A stretch of 64,000 nt of DNA from Neolewinella agarilytica (lineage in GTDB: Bacteria > Bacteroidota > Bacteroidia > Chitinophagales > Saprospiraceae): the NCBI RefSeq assembly GCF_900110645.1, contig NZ_FOFB01000017.1, forward strand, positions 62,001 to 126,000, written 5' to 3'. The notes under the pieces are model-generated. The model was not told the DNA's origin and did no database searches. It saw only the letters and a list, made by a program, of their open reading frames with translations. Of the stretch, positions 34,178-42,384 are shown piece after piece (position 1 is the stretch's first letter; every line of letters begins with the position of its first letter). Both the position numbers and the translations under genes were made by a program.

Positions 34178-35290
34178 CTACTTCTTCCCCCGAGGCCCCT
34201 TCTTCCCCGCAGGCTTACCGCCAGGTTTTCCACCTTTCGGCTTGCGCTTATACACGAGGTGCATACGGCTGGTAAGCGGGTTCGCCGTGTCTTCGGTGTG
34301 GCGCTCGCGGTTCAGGAAGGCGTCGCGGGCAACGAAAAGAGCAGCGATGAAAGAATCGGGGTTGGCCTCATCTTTTCCTACCAGGTCGTAGGCCGTTCCA
34401 TGGTCGGGGCTGGTACGGATGGCGGGTAGGCCGGCGGTGAAGTTGACTCCTTTGCCAAAGCTGAGCGCTTTGAAAGGAATCAGGCCCTGGTCGTGGTACA
34501 TCGCCAGCACGGCATCGAACTGGTTTTGCTTGCCGGCGCCGAAGAAGCCGTCAGCGGGGAAAGGCCCCATGGCCAGAATGCCCATCTCTTTAGCTTTCTC
34601 TACGGCGGGGCGGACGATCTTGATGTCCTCATCCCCGATGCGGCCGTCATCGCCACCGTGCGGATTCAGGGAGAGCACCGCGATAACCGGGCGGGCGAGT
34701 CCGAAGTCGGCCCGCAGGCTCTTATCCATAATCTTCAGCTTATCGATGATGCGCTGTTTCGTAACCGCTTTGGCGACTTCAGAGACCGGGATGTGGTTGG
34801 TAACTATGCCCACACGAAGCTCATCGGTAACGAGGAACATGAGGCTCTCGTTGGCATCAAGTTTTTCGGTCAGCATTTCCGTGTGGCCGGGGTAGGGGAA
34901 AGCGTCTTTGGGCATCACCGATTTGTTGATCGGGGCGGTGACCAGAGCGTCGAGCTGGCCATCTTTAAGTTCCTCGACGGCGGCTTCGAGGCTCATGGCC
35001 GCAGCGCGGCCGCCGGCTTCGGTGGCTTCGCCGGGGGTGTATTCAATGTCTTCGGGGAAGGCCTCTACGAGATTGATCTGCCCGTCTTCCGCGTCTTCTG
35101 CTTTTGCAATGATGGTAAAGGAAAAGTCAGCCGTTTCTTCGCTGGTATAGCGGCTCAGCGCTGCGGCAGAAGCGTAGATCACGGGCGTCACCAGCTCCAG
35201 GATGCCGGGGCGCGAAAGGGCCTTGATGACTACTTCGGGGCCGATGCCGTTGGGGTCGCCGATGGAGATGCCGATCTGGAGAGGATTCAT
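34178..35290 (-). CDS. pdxA: 4-hydroxythreonine-4-phosphate dehydrogenase
   Basis: A 370-residue enzyme of pyridoxal 5'-phosphate synthesis (DXP-dependent route): NAD-dependent oxidation of 4-phosphohydroxy-L-threonine. Signatures: GISIGDPNGIGPEVV at the N-terminus, YPGHTEMLTEKL, LSLNPHGGDDG (metal His), AMYHDQGLIPFKAL and FTAGLPAIRTSPDHGTAYDL. The ATG at 35288-35290 gives the usual start MNPLQIGIS. The C-terminus has an unusual basic Lys/Gly/Pro tail of about 22 residues (KPKGGKPGGKPAGKKGPRGK) beyond the normal end, perhaps for nucleic acid or ribosome contact, perhaps neutral. A TACCTTCG box lies about 25 bases upstream. Confidence 0.95.
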   Translation of the reverse strand: MNPLQIGISIGDPNGIGPEVVIKALSRPGILELVTPVIYASAAALSRYTSEETADFSFTIIAKAEDAEDGQINLVEAFPEDIEYTPGEATEAGGRAAAMSLEAAVEELKDGQLDALVTAPINKSVMPKDAFPYPGHTEMLTEKLDANESLMFLVTDELRVGIVTNHIPVSEVAKAVTKQRIIDKLKIMDKSLRADFGLARPVIAVLSLNPHGGDDGRIGDEDIKIVRPAVEKAKEMGILAMGPFPADGFFGAGKQNQFDAVLAMYHDQGLIPFKALSFGKGVNFTAGLPAIRTSPDHGTAYDLVGKDEANPDSFIAALFVARDAFLNRERHTEDTANPLTSRMHLVYKRKPKGGKPGGKPAGKKGPRGKK

Positions 35291-35337
35291 ACTGCTTTTA
35301 GTTTGCGGCACGAAGGTAGCGAGAAGTAAAACAATCT

Positions 35338-35380
35338 GGCGCGGACGCAGGTGCAAGGGGAGAATTTAAAAGCAAGGGAA
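35338..35380 (+). repeat. Half copy of the CGCAGGTGCA repeat family
   Basis: GGCGCGGACGCAGGTGCAAG followed by GGGAGAATTTAAAAGCAAGG, like 848-886 and the left half of 52291-52387. Confidence 0.65.
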
Positions 35381-35396
35381 GTGCCCGGCTCGGCCA

Positions 35397-35443
35397 AATA
35401 GCTCGCAGAGCTTTGCAAGACAGCACCGGCTTCAGCCAGCAAC
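35397..35443 (+). repeat. Composite repeat (AGCTCGCAGAGCTT + CACCGGCTTCAGCC)
   Basis: Reads TAGCTCGCAGAGCTTTGCAA, then GACAGCACCGGCTTCAGCC, closely matching 31331-31372 and 45731-45775. Confidence 0.65.
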
Positions 35444-35523
35444 ATTTTAATTAATAATTGCGCTCCGCTTGCCAACACGCTGCTGAAGCAAAGCCTTACC
35501 TTGCGCCCTTCAAACTTATCCCC

Positions 35524-36141
35524 ATGCACACCATCATTTTTGACATCGGCAACGTCCTCATCGGCTGGAACCCGCTACTGCTCTACAACAAAGTCTTCGA
35601 CACTCCGGAGGAAGCCGAATGGTTCGTCAAAAACATTACCCACCTGGATTGGAACGAAGAGCAGGATCGCGGCCGCCCCGTCGCCAAAGCCACCGAATTA
35701 CTCGTAGCGGAACACCCGAAATGGGAGCGCGAAATCCGGATGTACTACGACCGCTGGACGGAACACTTCAGCGGCGCCATCCCCGGAACGGTAGAGATTC
35801 TCAAAACCCTCCACGCAGGTGGCAATTACCGCCTGCTGGCCCTCACCAACTGGAGCGCCGAACTTTTTCCCTGGGCCCGCGAAAATTTCGACTTTCTGGA
35901 ACTCTTCGAAGACATCATGGTCTCCGGCGAAGTGAAAATGAAAAAGCCCGAAGCCGAAATTTTCCATCACCTGGCCAAAGTCTACGATCTCGGCGATTTC
36001 TCCGGCTGCCTTTTTATTGATGACAGCCTCCGGAATTGTGCAATGGCCCGCAGCCTCGGCTTGGACACTATTCGCTTTGAAAATCCGGAGCAGTTGCTTC
36101 AGGAGTTGAAGGAAAGAGGGGTAAAAGTAGAACTTAGCTGA
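35524..36141 (+). CDS. HAD-family phosphatase
   Basis: A 205-residue HAD hydrolase (YihX/dehalogenase-like branch). Motif I IIFDIGNVLIGW has the nucleophile Asp followed by IGNV, typical of YihX-type sugar or nucleotide phosphatases. Motif II is LLALTNWS, motif III the Lys in VKMKKPEAEIF, and motif IV CLFIDDSLRNC. It is cytoplasmic; the likely substrate is a small phosphorylated metabolite. ATG 35524 gives the family start MHTIIFD. A TACCTTG -7-like box lies at 35497-35503. The 3' end overlaps the convergent gene at 36134 by eight bases. Confidence 0.88.
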   Translation: MHTIIFDIGNVLIGWNPLLLYNKVFDTPEEAEWFVKNITHLDWNEEQDRGRPVAKATELLVAEHPKWEREIRMYYDRWTEHFSGAIPGTVEILKTLHAGGNYRLLALTNWSAELFPWARENFDFLELFEDIMVSGEVKMKKPEAEIFHHLAKVYDLGDFSGCLFIDDSLRNCAMARSLGLDTIRFENPEQLLQELKERGVKVELS

Positions 36142-36778
36142 GCCAGGGGTTACTCGTCCGCTCTTTCCCGATCGTCGTCGGCCCACCGTGGCCGGGGTAA
36201 ACGACCGTCTCGTCCGGCAACGGCATCAACTTTGTGAGGATGGACCCGATCAGGGCTTCGTGGTCGCAAAAGGGTAGATCCGTCCGCCCAATGCTACCGT
36301 CGAAGAGCACATCTCCGGCGATGACGTAGCCCTCCGCCCGATTCAGGAAGCACAGGCTGCCGGGGCTGTGCCCCGGGCAGAAGAGTGCCTCGAAGGTCGC
36401 CTCGCCCAGCTTGATCTCATCTCCTTCGTTAATGAAGTAGCCCGGCTTTGGGCTGGGCGTCATGGGCGGTAGCCCGTAGCGGCTGAGCGCCAGCGAGGCG
36501 ATTTCCATTACCTGGACTTCCAGCGGGTGAACACCCAGTTCCAGCCCATATTGGCTGGCAACGAAGGCGTTGCCGTAAATATGGTCAAAATGGCAGTGCG
36601 TGTTGATCAGTTTGACCGGTTTCAGCTCCCGCTCATCAATGGCCGCTACCAGCGCCTGTTCTTCCGCTGTAGAAAAACACCCGGGGTCAAAAATGATGGC
36701 CTCCCGGCTGTCTTCATCATACACGATGAAGGTGTTTTCCTGAACCGGGTTGAAGGTGAAGGAGAGTATTTTGGTCAT
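36134..36778 (-). CDS. Metallo-beta-lactamase-fold hydrolase (glyoxalase II-like)
   Basis: A 214-residue protein of the glyoxalase II/YcbL group, with metal ligands in LINTHCHFDHIYGN (HxHxDH), a His in LFCPGHSPGSLCF, an Asp in YVIAGDVLF and a His in VVYPGHGGPTTIG. These enzymes hydrolyse thioesters such as S-lactoylglutathione or related thiol adducts; the shorter form here often has other or unknown substrates. Cytoplasmic, single gene, convergent with the HAD phosphatase gene with an eight-base overlap of coding ends. Confidence 0.9.
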   Translation of the reverse strand: MTKILSFTFNPVQENTFIVYDEDSREAIIFDPGCFSTAEEQALVAAIDERELKPVKLINTHCHFDHIYGNAFVASQYGLELGVHPLEVQVMEIASLALSRYGLPPMTPSPKPGYFINEGDEIKLGEATFEALFCPGHSPGSLCFLNRAEGYVIAGDVLFDGSIGRTDLPFCDHEALIGSILTKLMPLPDETVVYPGHGGPTTIGKERTSNPWLS

Positions 36779-36818
36779 AGCTTAATCGTTGGGTTGTTTC
36801 CGTTGGACGAAGGTCCGC

Positions 36819-36857
36819 AAAAAAAATCCCCGGAACAACCTGAGTTATTCCGGGGAT
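36819..36857 (-). terminator. Intrinsic terminator downstream of rho
   Basis: On the minus strand ATCCCCGGAA and TTCCGGGGAT form a 10-bp stem around a 12-base loop, followed by TTTTTTTT. It lies 50 bases after the rho stop, so the rho transcript itself ends at a factor-independent site. Confidence 0.9.
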
Positions 36858-36905
36858 AAGGGGATGATGAGCATTCACCCATTTTCCCATTCAAACAGTC
36901 ACTTT

Positions 36906-38954
36906 CTACGAGTTCATCGAAGCGATAAACTCATCGTTGTTAGTCGTGGAGCGCATATGGCCCATCAGGAACTGGAAGGCTTCTTCCGGCTTCATGTCGG
37001 CCAGGTGGTTGCGGAGTACGAACATACGTTGTAGTACTTCACGATTCAGCAGCAGGTCGTCGCGGCGGGTGCTCGACTTGGTGAAGTCGATACTTGGGTA
37101 CATCCGCTTATTGGCGAGGAAACGATCGAGCTGCAGCTCCATGTTACCGGTACCTTTGAATTCCTCGAAGATCACCTGGTCCATCTTGGAGCCAGTGTCA
37201 ATGAGGGCCGTTGCCAGGATGGTAAGAGAGCCTCCACCGTCGATGTTACGGGCGGCACCGAAGAATTTCTTCGGCTTTTGGAGAGCGTTAGCTTCCACAC
37301 CACCGGAGAGTACCTTGCCGGAGCTGGGCTGAACGGTGTTGTAGGCCCGCGCCAGGCGCGTGATGGAGTCCAGCAGGATACAAACGTCGTGTCCGGACTC
37401 AACCATACGCTTGGCTTTTTCCAGTACGACATTGGCTACGCGGACGTGATTGTCCGCCGGCTCATCAAAAGTAGAGCTAACCACTTCGGCCTTTACGCTG
37501 CGCTTCATGTCCGTAACTTCCTCGGGGCGTTCATCCACGAGGAGAACGATGAGGTAGGTTTCGGGGTGGTTCTCGGCAATGGCGTTGGCTACGTCCTTCA
37601 GCAGGAAGGTTTTACCGGATTTTGGCTGGGCAACGAAGAGGCCCCGCTGTCCTTTACCGATCGGTGTAAACAGATCGATGAGGCGCATACCGTAGTCTTT
37701 ACCGTCTGCGCGGTTTGCCAGAGTGAATTTTTCCGTTGGGAACTGGGCCGTCAGGTAATCGAACGGCACCCGGTCGCGAATGTCGCGTGGGTCAAGACCA
37801 TTAATTTTTTCTACTTCCAGCAGGGCGAAGTATTTCTCTCCTTCCTTCGGTGGCTTAACCGGCCCGCGAACGGTATCTCCGGTTCTGAGGCCAAACTGCT
37901 TTACTTGCTGCGGGCTGACGTATACATCGTCCGGGCTCGTCAGGTAGTTGTAGTCGCTGCTACGCAGGAAGCCATAACCGTCCGGCATCATCTCGAGGAT
38001 GCCGGTGGACGTCACCAGACCATCAAGTTTGAACTCCGGCTGGCGGGGTTGGCGGTTTTGGTTGCGGTCTTCGCGGTTGTTGCGGTTGCCACGGCCATTG
38101 TTGCTGCGTTCTTCCCGCTCATCATAGCGGCCACGGCGTTCGTAGCGATCGTTGCGGGGCTGATCACTTGCAGCTGCTTCGTCATTACGTCCGCGCCCGC
38201 GTCCGCGACTCTGGTTCTGCTCTTCATTGTCGTTGCTCGTTTCCTCACTACGACCACGCCCGCGTCCGCGACCGCGACCGCTGTTGTTGTTTTCGTTATC
38301 GTCAGCTTTTTCTGCGCGTGGGGAACGACGGCCTCTGGGGGTGTCCTCCTGGTTGCTTTCTTCTTTTGCTGCACGGGGGGAACGGCGTCCGCGGCTTGGT
38401 GTTTCCTCGTCGCCGCCGCTTTCGCGGGCAGCTCTGGGAGAACGACGCCCACGGCTTGGCTTTTCGTCTTCGTCGGTAGCTTTTTCGCTGCGTCCACGGC
38501 CTCGGCCCCGGCTGCGCGTTGGTGTTTCTTCCTCGTCGGCGGGCTTTTCCGTACGGCCACGGCCACGCCCACGGCTTGGCTTTTCTTCTTCGTCCGCAGC
38601 TTTCTCGCTGCGTCCACGGCCTCGGCCCCGGCTGGGTTTGGTTTCTTCGTCTCCGGGCTTTTCGTCACGGCTACGGCCACGACCCCGCGTGGAGCGGGTG
38701 GTCTTTTCGGTAGTAGCTTCTTCCTTTTTGCGGGCGGAAGCAGCGGCAGCAGCCCGACGGTTGGGCACTCGGTCGGTGTCCGAAGCCGCAGGCGGCTCGG
38801 CAGCAGCAGAGGTTCCCTGAACGGCCTGTTGGTCAAGAATCCGAAGGATCAGATCTTGCTTGTTGTGCTTTTTGTAGGACTTCAGTCCCATTTTTTCGGC
38901 CAGATCCCGTAGTTCCGGAACCAACATGGCCTTTAGTTGCGCTATGCTTAACAT
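36906..38954 (-). CDS. rho: Transcription termination factor Rho with long disordered insert
   Basis: A 682-residue Rho. Residues 1-42 are the Rho N-terminal helical domain ([20 protein letters not shown]). Residues about 45-305 are a low-complexity Arg/Gly/Ser/Glu-rich insert with many RGRGR units alternating with acidic EKPADEEE-type units. The RNA-binding OB fold starts near 308 ([20 protein letters not shown]). The RecA-like ATPase has P-loop [11 protein letters not shown] (about 443), Walker [16 protein letters not shown] and R-loop residues [14 protein letters not shown]. Rho is a hexameric helicase that ends transcription. Long inserts here are known in Bacteroidota, and in Bacteroides thetaiotaomicron the insert is reported to drive condensate formation. 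The 220-base leader may serve autoregulation. Confidence 0.97.
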   Translation of the reverse strand: MLSIAQLKAMLVPELRDLAEKMGLKSYKKHNKQDLILRILDQQAVQGTSAAAEPPAASDTDRVPNRRAAAAASARKKEEATTEKTTRSTRGRGRSRDEKPGDEETKPSRGRGRGRSEKAADEEEKPSRGRGRGRTEKPADEEETPTRSRGRGRGRSEKATDEDEKPSRGRRSPRAARESGGDEETPSRGRRSPRAAKEESNQEDTPRGRRSPRAEKADDNENNNSGRGRGRGRGRSEETSNDNEEQNQSRGRGRGRNDEAAASDQPRNDRYERRGRYDEREERSNNGRGNRNNREDRNQNRQPRQPEFKLDGLVTSTGILEMMPDGYGFLRSSDYNYLTSPDDVYVSPQQVKQFGLRTGDTVRGPVKPPKEGEKYFALLEVEKINGLDPRDIRDRVPFDYLTAQFPTEKFTLANRADGKDYGMRLIDLFTPIGKGQRGLFVAQPKSGKTFLLKDVANAIAENHPETYLIVLLVDERPEEVTDMKRSVKAEVVSSTFDEPADNHVRVANVVLEKAKRMVESGHDVCILLDSITRLARAYNTVQPSSGKVLSGGVEANALQKPKKFFGAARNIDGGGSLTILATALIDTGSKMDQVIFEEFKGTGNMELQLDRFLANKRMYPSIDFTKSSTRRDDLLLNREVLQRMFVLRNHLADMKPEEAFQFLMGHMRSTTNNDEFIASMNS

Positions 38955-39176
38955 TAATTAATTAGATAATACTGTAATGGGTAAAATTGGGGGGGGATTG
39001 GTGCGCAGAGAATAGATGCGCGCTATAGAGTGAAATTGTCAGTACTTCAGGACGGGCAGCTCAGAAGGAGCAGCGGTGGAAAGTGTCAGGTCCGTAAATG
39101 ACAAAGTAGATAGGGTGACCGGATAGGTATCAAGAAATGATAGCTCCTGGCCATGCCAGCGGAATCGCTTGCCTTG

Positions 39177-39184
39177 CAAAAGTA
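39177..39184 (-). promoter_or_regulatory. -7 box of rho
   Basis: Minus strand TACTTTTG fits TAnnTTTG and would give rho a leader of about 215 bases. Confidence 0.45.
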
Positions 39185-39219
39185 GGGTTTTATTTCTTAA
39201 AACGAATAAAAACCTATGT

Positions 39220-39227
39220 TACCTTTG
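39220..39227 (+). promoter_or_regulatory. -7 box, probably of serS
   Basis: TACCTTTG is an exact match. It is divergent from the rho box and 240 bases before the serS ATG, so the serS mRNA leader would include the repeat at 39323-39362 and the hairpin W2. I see no good small gene in the leader. Confidence 0.5.
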
Positions 39228-39322
39228 CGCCAACCGATGCAGCTTGCCATAAGAATACAGCAACTTATGGGATAAAGTTTACTGTTGTCCCCAAGAAGAA
39301 AATAGCCAACGGGTTAGCTTTC

Positions 39323-39362
39323 TTTGCTCATTAACCTTCTTCTTTGCACCTGCGACCGCGCC
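39323..39362 (+). repeat. Half copy of the CGCAGGTGCA repeat family
   Basis: TTTGCTCATTAACCTTCTTC followed by TTTGCACCTGCGACCGCGCC, matching the right half of the full palindromes. It is followed four bases later by the word-repeat hairpin W2. Confidence 0.65.
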
Positions 39363-39366
39363 AGAA

Positions 39367-39464
39367 TAGTAATGTAGTAGTGTAGTTTGGTAGTACTGTA
39401 GTGCTTCAACTGCTTACCCTACGACCACTACATTACTGCAATAATACATTACTACATTACTACC
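39367..39464. repeat. Word-repeat hairpin W2 in the serS leader
   Basis: The left arm (AGTAATGTAGTAGTGTAG ... TAGTACTGTAGTG) is an imperfect inverse of the right arm (CACTACATTACTGCAATA ... CATTACTACATTACTACC). The word is GTAGTAAT. The right arm ends two bases before the serS ATG. Confidence 0.8.
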
Positions 39465-39466
39465 TC

Positions 39467-40750
39467 ATGCTCCTTCTCCAAACTCTTCGTGATGAAAAAG
39501 ACCGTGTCCTTACCGGACTTGCCAAACGGCAAGTCGCTGATGCGGAAGCCACCATTGATCGAATTATTGCGCTGGATGATCGCCGCAAAGCGACCCAGAC
39601 CAGCAACGATGAAAAGCTGGCCGAGCGTAACACGATCTCTCGTCAGGTAGGGGAATTAATGAAAGCCGGTAAGCGGGAAGAGGGGGCCGCTCTGCGGGAT
39701 CGCGTAAATGAAATTAAGGAAGGTATCGCTGCCGGAGAAGCAGAACTGAACCAGATCAAAGAAGAACTGGAAGAAGCCCTGCTGACCCTGCCCAACGTGC
39801 CACACCCACTGGTGCCCGCTGGTGTTACTGAAGACGATAATGAAGTGTTCCGCCCCTTCGCCGGTGAGCTTCCCGTTTTGCCTGATACGGCCAAGCCACA
39901 CTGGGAACTGGCTGAAGAATACAAGATTTTTGATCTCGAACTCGGTGTAAAGACCACCGGTGCCGGCTTCCCGGTCTTCACCGGCCAGGGCGCACGCCTG
40001 GCGCGCGGGCTCGTTAATTTTTTCCTGGACCGGAACACGGCTGCCGGCTATACCGAGTTCCAGCCACCACTACTGGTTAACGAAGCTACCGCCCGGGCTA
40101 CGGGGCAGCTGCCCGACAAAGAAGGGCAGATGTATCACTGTACGCAAGATGATTTTTACCTCATCCCCACGGCCGAGGTGCCACTGACGAACCTTTACCG
40201 GGACGTTATCCTCGACCCCGAAGAGCTCCCCATAAAGCTAACGGGCTACACTCCTTGTTTTCGCCGGGAGGCCGGCAGCTACGGCGCCCACGTTCGTGGC
40301 CTGAACCGCGTACACCAATTCGACAAAGTTGAGGTCGTGCAGTTGGCTCACCCGGAAAAAAGCTATGAGATTCTCGATGAGATGGTCGCTCACATTGGCG
40401 GACTGCTCGATGAACTGGGGCTTCCTTTCCGCATCCTTCGCCTCTGTGGCGGAGACCTGGGCTTTACGAGTGCAATGACCTTCGACTTTGAGGTCTGGAG
40501 CGCCGCCCAGAAGCGCTGGTTAGAAGTGAGTAGCGTGAGCTGCTTTGAAACCTTCCAGAGTAACCGACTCAAACTCCGCTACCGTGGCGAAAACGGGAAT
40601 GAGCTGGCGCATACGCTGAATGGCTCTGCTCTGGCCCTGCCCCGCATCATCGCTGCCCTGCTGGAAAACAATCAGACAGACGAAGGCATTACTTTACCGG
40701 AAGTGCTGCATAGCTACCTGGGGATGACGAAGCTGGAGAAGAAACAGTAA
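39467..40750 (+). CDS. serS: Seryl-tRNA synthetase
   Basis: A 427-residue class II synthetase that charges tRNA-Ser. N-terminal long coiled-coil arm (about 20-110, ending LTLPNVPHPLVP), then class II motifs: motif 1 region YTEFQPPLLVNEATARATGQ, the TAEVPLTN block, motif 2 CFRREAGSYGAHVRGLNRVH and motif 3 NGSALALPRIIAALLENNQ. Length is normal. The ATG at 39467 gives the standard start of a short strand and then the arm; upstream in-frame codons lie in the W2 repeat. Initiation two bases after a strong hairpin suggests the leader may affect translation. Confidence 0.97.
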   Translation: MLLLQTLRDEKDRVLTGLAKRQVADAEATIDRIIALDDRRKATQTSNDEKLAERNTISRQVGELMKAGKREEGAALRDRVNEIKEGIAAGEAELNQIKEELEEALLTLPNVPHPLVPAGVTEDDNEVFRPFAGELPVLPDTAKPHWELAEEYKIFDLELGVKTTGAGFPVFTGQGARLARGLVNFFLDRNTAAGYTEFQPPLLVNEATARATGQLPDKEGQMYHCTQDDFYLIPTAEVPLTNLYRDVILDPEELPIKLTGYTPCFRREAGSYGAHVRGLNRVHQFDKVEVVQLAHPEKSYEILDEMVAHIGGLLDELGLPFRILRLCGGDLGFTSAMTFDFEVWSAAQKRWLEVSSVSCFETFQSNRLKLRYRGENGNELAHTLNGSALALPRIIAALLENNQTDEGITLPEVLHSYLGMTKLEKKQ

Positions 40751-40861
40751 TAATACCAGGACAATAGTGATGGCAGGTGCTGGCGGTTACTGCTATCTGC
40801 TCAAGTGACCAGTTGCCGGTTCACAACGTCCAAAGATTACAACTGATAAAATACCAAGTCT

Positions 40862-41560
40862 ATGTTTTCCGGTCCTTACGGCATTTACATCATCATCACC
40901 ATGGTTTTTGGTGGCATTGGCATGCTCGTCAGCAACCGGCTGAAAAGCAAATTTCAGCAGTATGCCCGGGTGCCCATGACTAACGGAATGACGGGGCATG
41001 AGGTGGCCCTGAAAATGTTGGATCACTACAATATCCACGATGTCAACATCGTGATGGGGAAAGGTTTCCTGAGTGACCACTATAACCCGAAGACGAAAAC
41101 GGTCAGCCTCAGTCCTGATGTTTACCAGGGCCGGCACGTTTCTGCAGCGGCGGTAGCTGCACACGAGTGTGGCCACGTAGTACAGCATGCTGAAGGCTAT
41201 CAATGGCTTACATTCCGTAGTAAAATGGTGCCGATCGTGCAGTTGGCGGGCCGGGCACAGGGCTTCCTGCTGATGTTCGCCATCGGTGGTGCTGCTACTG
41301 GTTTTGGTGGAGTTTTGTTCCAGATCACCGTTGCCGCCTTTCTGATCACCACCGTTTTTGCGCTCGTTACCCTGCCCGTGGAATTTGACGCCAGTAAGCG
41401 GGCACTCGCCTGGTTAGACGACAGCCACGTAGCTACCGGCGTCCAGCATGAAGGGGCAAAAGATGCGCTCTGGTGGGCTGCCATGACCTACGTCGTTTCC
41501 GCACTTTCCGCGCTTACGGTGCTGATTTGGCTGCTGCTGCGTTCTCAGAATCGACGCTAA
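40862..41560 (+). CDS. YugP-type membrane zinc metallopeptidase
   Basis: A 232-residue integral membrane protein: one helix at the N-terminus (YGIYIIITMVFGGIGMLVS), then a conserved block GMTGHEVALKMLDHYNI and the zinc motif AAHECGHVVQHAEGY (HExxH variant HECGH), followed by further helices (LLMFAIGGAATGFGGVLF, FLITTVFALVTLPVEFDAS). The order and size match the Zn-dependent protease family (YugP/DUF2268-like membrane peptidases). Substrates are unknown. It lies 110 bases after serS in the same direction, with no obvious terminator between. Confidence 0.88.
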   Translation: MFSGPYGIYIIITMVFGGIGMLVSNRLKSKFQQYARVPMTNGMTGHEVALKMLDHYNIHDVNIVMGKGFLSDHYNPKTKTVSLSPDVYQGRHVSAAAVAAHECGHVVQHAEGYQWLTFRSKMVPIVQLAGRAQGFLLMFAIGGAATGFGGVLFQITVAAFLITTVFALVTLPVEFDASKRALAWLDDSHVATGVQHEGAKDALWWAAMTYVVSALSALTVLIWLLLRSQNRR

Positions 41561-41585
41561 AGCTATTTTTTTTCGGCTAAATCTT

Positions 41586-41593
41586 TACATTTG
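41586..41593 (+). promoter_or_regulatory. -7 box upstream of frr
   Basis: TACATTTG matches TAnnTTTG; the transcript would have a leader of about 150 bases that includes a GTCCCGCA/TGCGGGAC hairpin at 41638-41657. Confidence 0.45.
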
Positions 41594-41637
41594 GCGTGCC
41601 GTGAACGTTTTCCCGGAGAGCGAAAGCTTTTTTGGGC

Positions 41638-41657
41638 GTCCCGCAGTATTGCGGGAC
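41638..41657. repeat. Hairpin in the frr leader
   Basis: GTCCCGCA-GTAT-TGCGGGAC, a perfect 8-bp stem with a 4-base loop, followed by AGGTGCAAGG, a fragment of the CGCAGGTGCA repeat. Confidence 0.6.
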
Positions 41658-41747
41658 AGGTGCAAGGTGGGGTTGCTTTTAGCAATTGGCGTCCCTCCTC
41701 CGGCACTTTTCCCCTCCTGATTTACCCCTACCAAAATTACTCCTGAG

Positions 41748-42311
41748 ATGGACGAACTACTGAGCGAACAACTGGAAGAATCTAAAATGCTGATGGACGA
41801 AGCCATCGAGCACCTCGAAAAAGAACTGACTAAAATACGCACCGGCAAAGCCAGTCCGGCCATGTTGGGCGGCCTGATGGTAAGCTATTACGGCGCTAAA
41901 ACGCCACTGCAGCAGGTGGCCAACGTTAGTACGGCAGACTCTCGTACCCTCACGATCCAGGCTTTCGATAAGACGGCTATGCCAGACATCGAGCGGGCTA
42001 TTTTCGAAGCTAACCTGGGCGTAACGCCCATGAACGACGGAGAGCTCATTCGCATCAGCATTCCACCCCTGACGACGGAGCGTCGTAAGCAGCTCGCCAA
42101 GCAGGTGAAAGCTACGGGCGAAGATGCTAAAATCGTTATCCGAAACGTCCGCCGCGACGCCATGGAAGCCATCAAAAAGGAAGTCAAAAACGGTTTCCCG
42201 GAAGATGCCGGTAAGCGGAAGGAGGAGGAAGTCCAGGGATGGGTGAACGGCTACAACAAAAAGATCGAATCCATCGTAGAAACGAAAGAGGAAGAAGTGA
42301 TGACGCTCTAG
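41748..42311 (+). CDS. frr: Ribosome recycling factor
   Basis: A 187-residue protein, the usual length of RRF, which with EF-G splits post-termination ribosomes. Recognised by IRTGKASPAMLGGLMVSYYG near residue 30 and by LTTERRKQLAKQVKATGEDA and VIRNVRRDAMEAIKKE in the second half. Highly charged long helices form domain I. The ATG at 41748 is the only good start. It is followed after about 70 bases by an outer-membrane barrel gene in the same direction. Confidence 0.98.
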   Translation: MDELLSEQLEESKMLMDEAIEHLEKELTKIRTGKASPAMLGGLMVSYYGAKTPLQQVANVSTADSRTLTIQAFDKTAMPDIERAIFEANLGVTPMNDGELIRISIPPLTTERRKQLAKQVKATGEDAKIVIRNVRRDAMEAIKKEVKNGFPEDAGKRKEEEVQGWVNGYNKKIESIVETKEEEVMTL

Positions 42312-42384
42312 TTATGGGCGCTGTTGGTGAACTTAACGGGCCATGGCAAGCTTCTGCTTAGTACGCTTCGCTAGAAACCTTACC

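Noticed and set aside
37278-38912. 544-codon open frame antisense to rho
   Set aside because: It mirrors the Arg/Gly-rich repeat region, where the GC-rich codon pattern removes stops on the other strand; its translation is low-complexity and rho is certain.
39137-39334. 65-codon open frame in the rho-serS gap
   Set aside because: It spans two divergent promoter boxes, has no protein-like features and ends inside a dispersed repeat.
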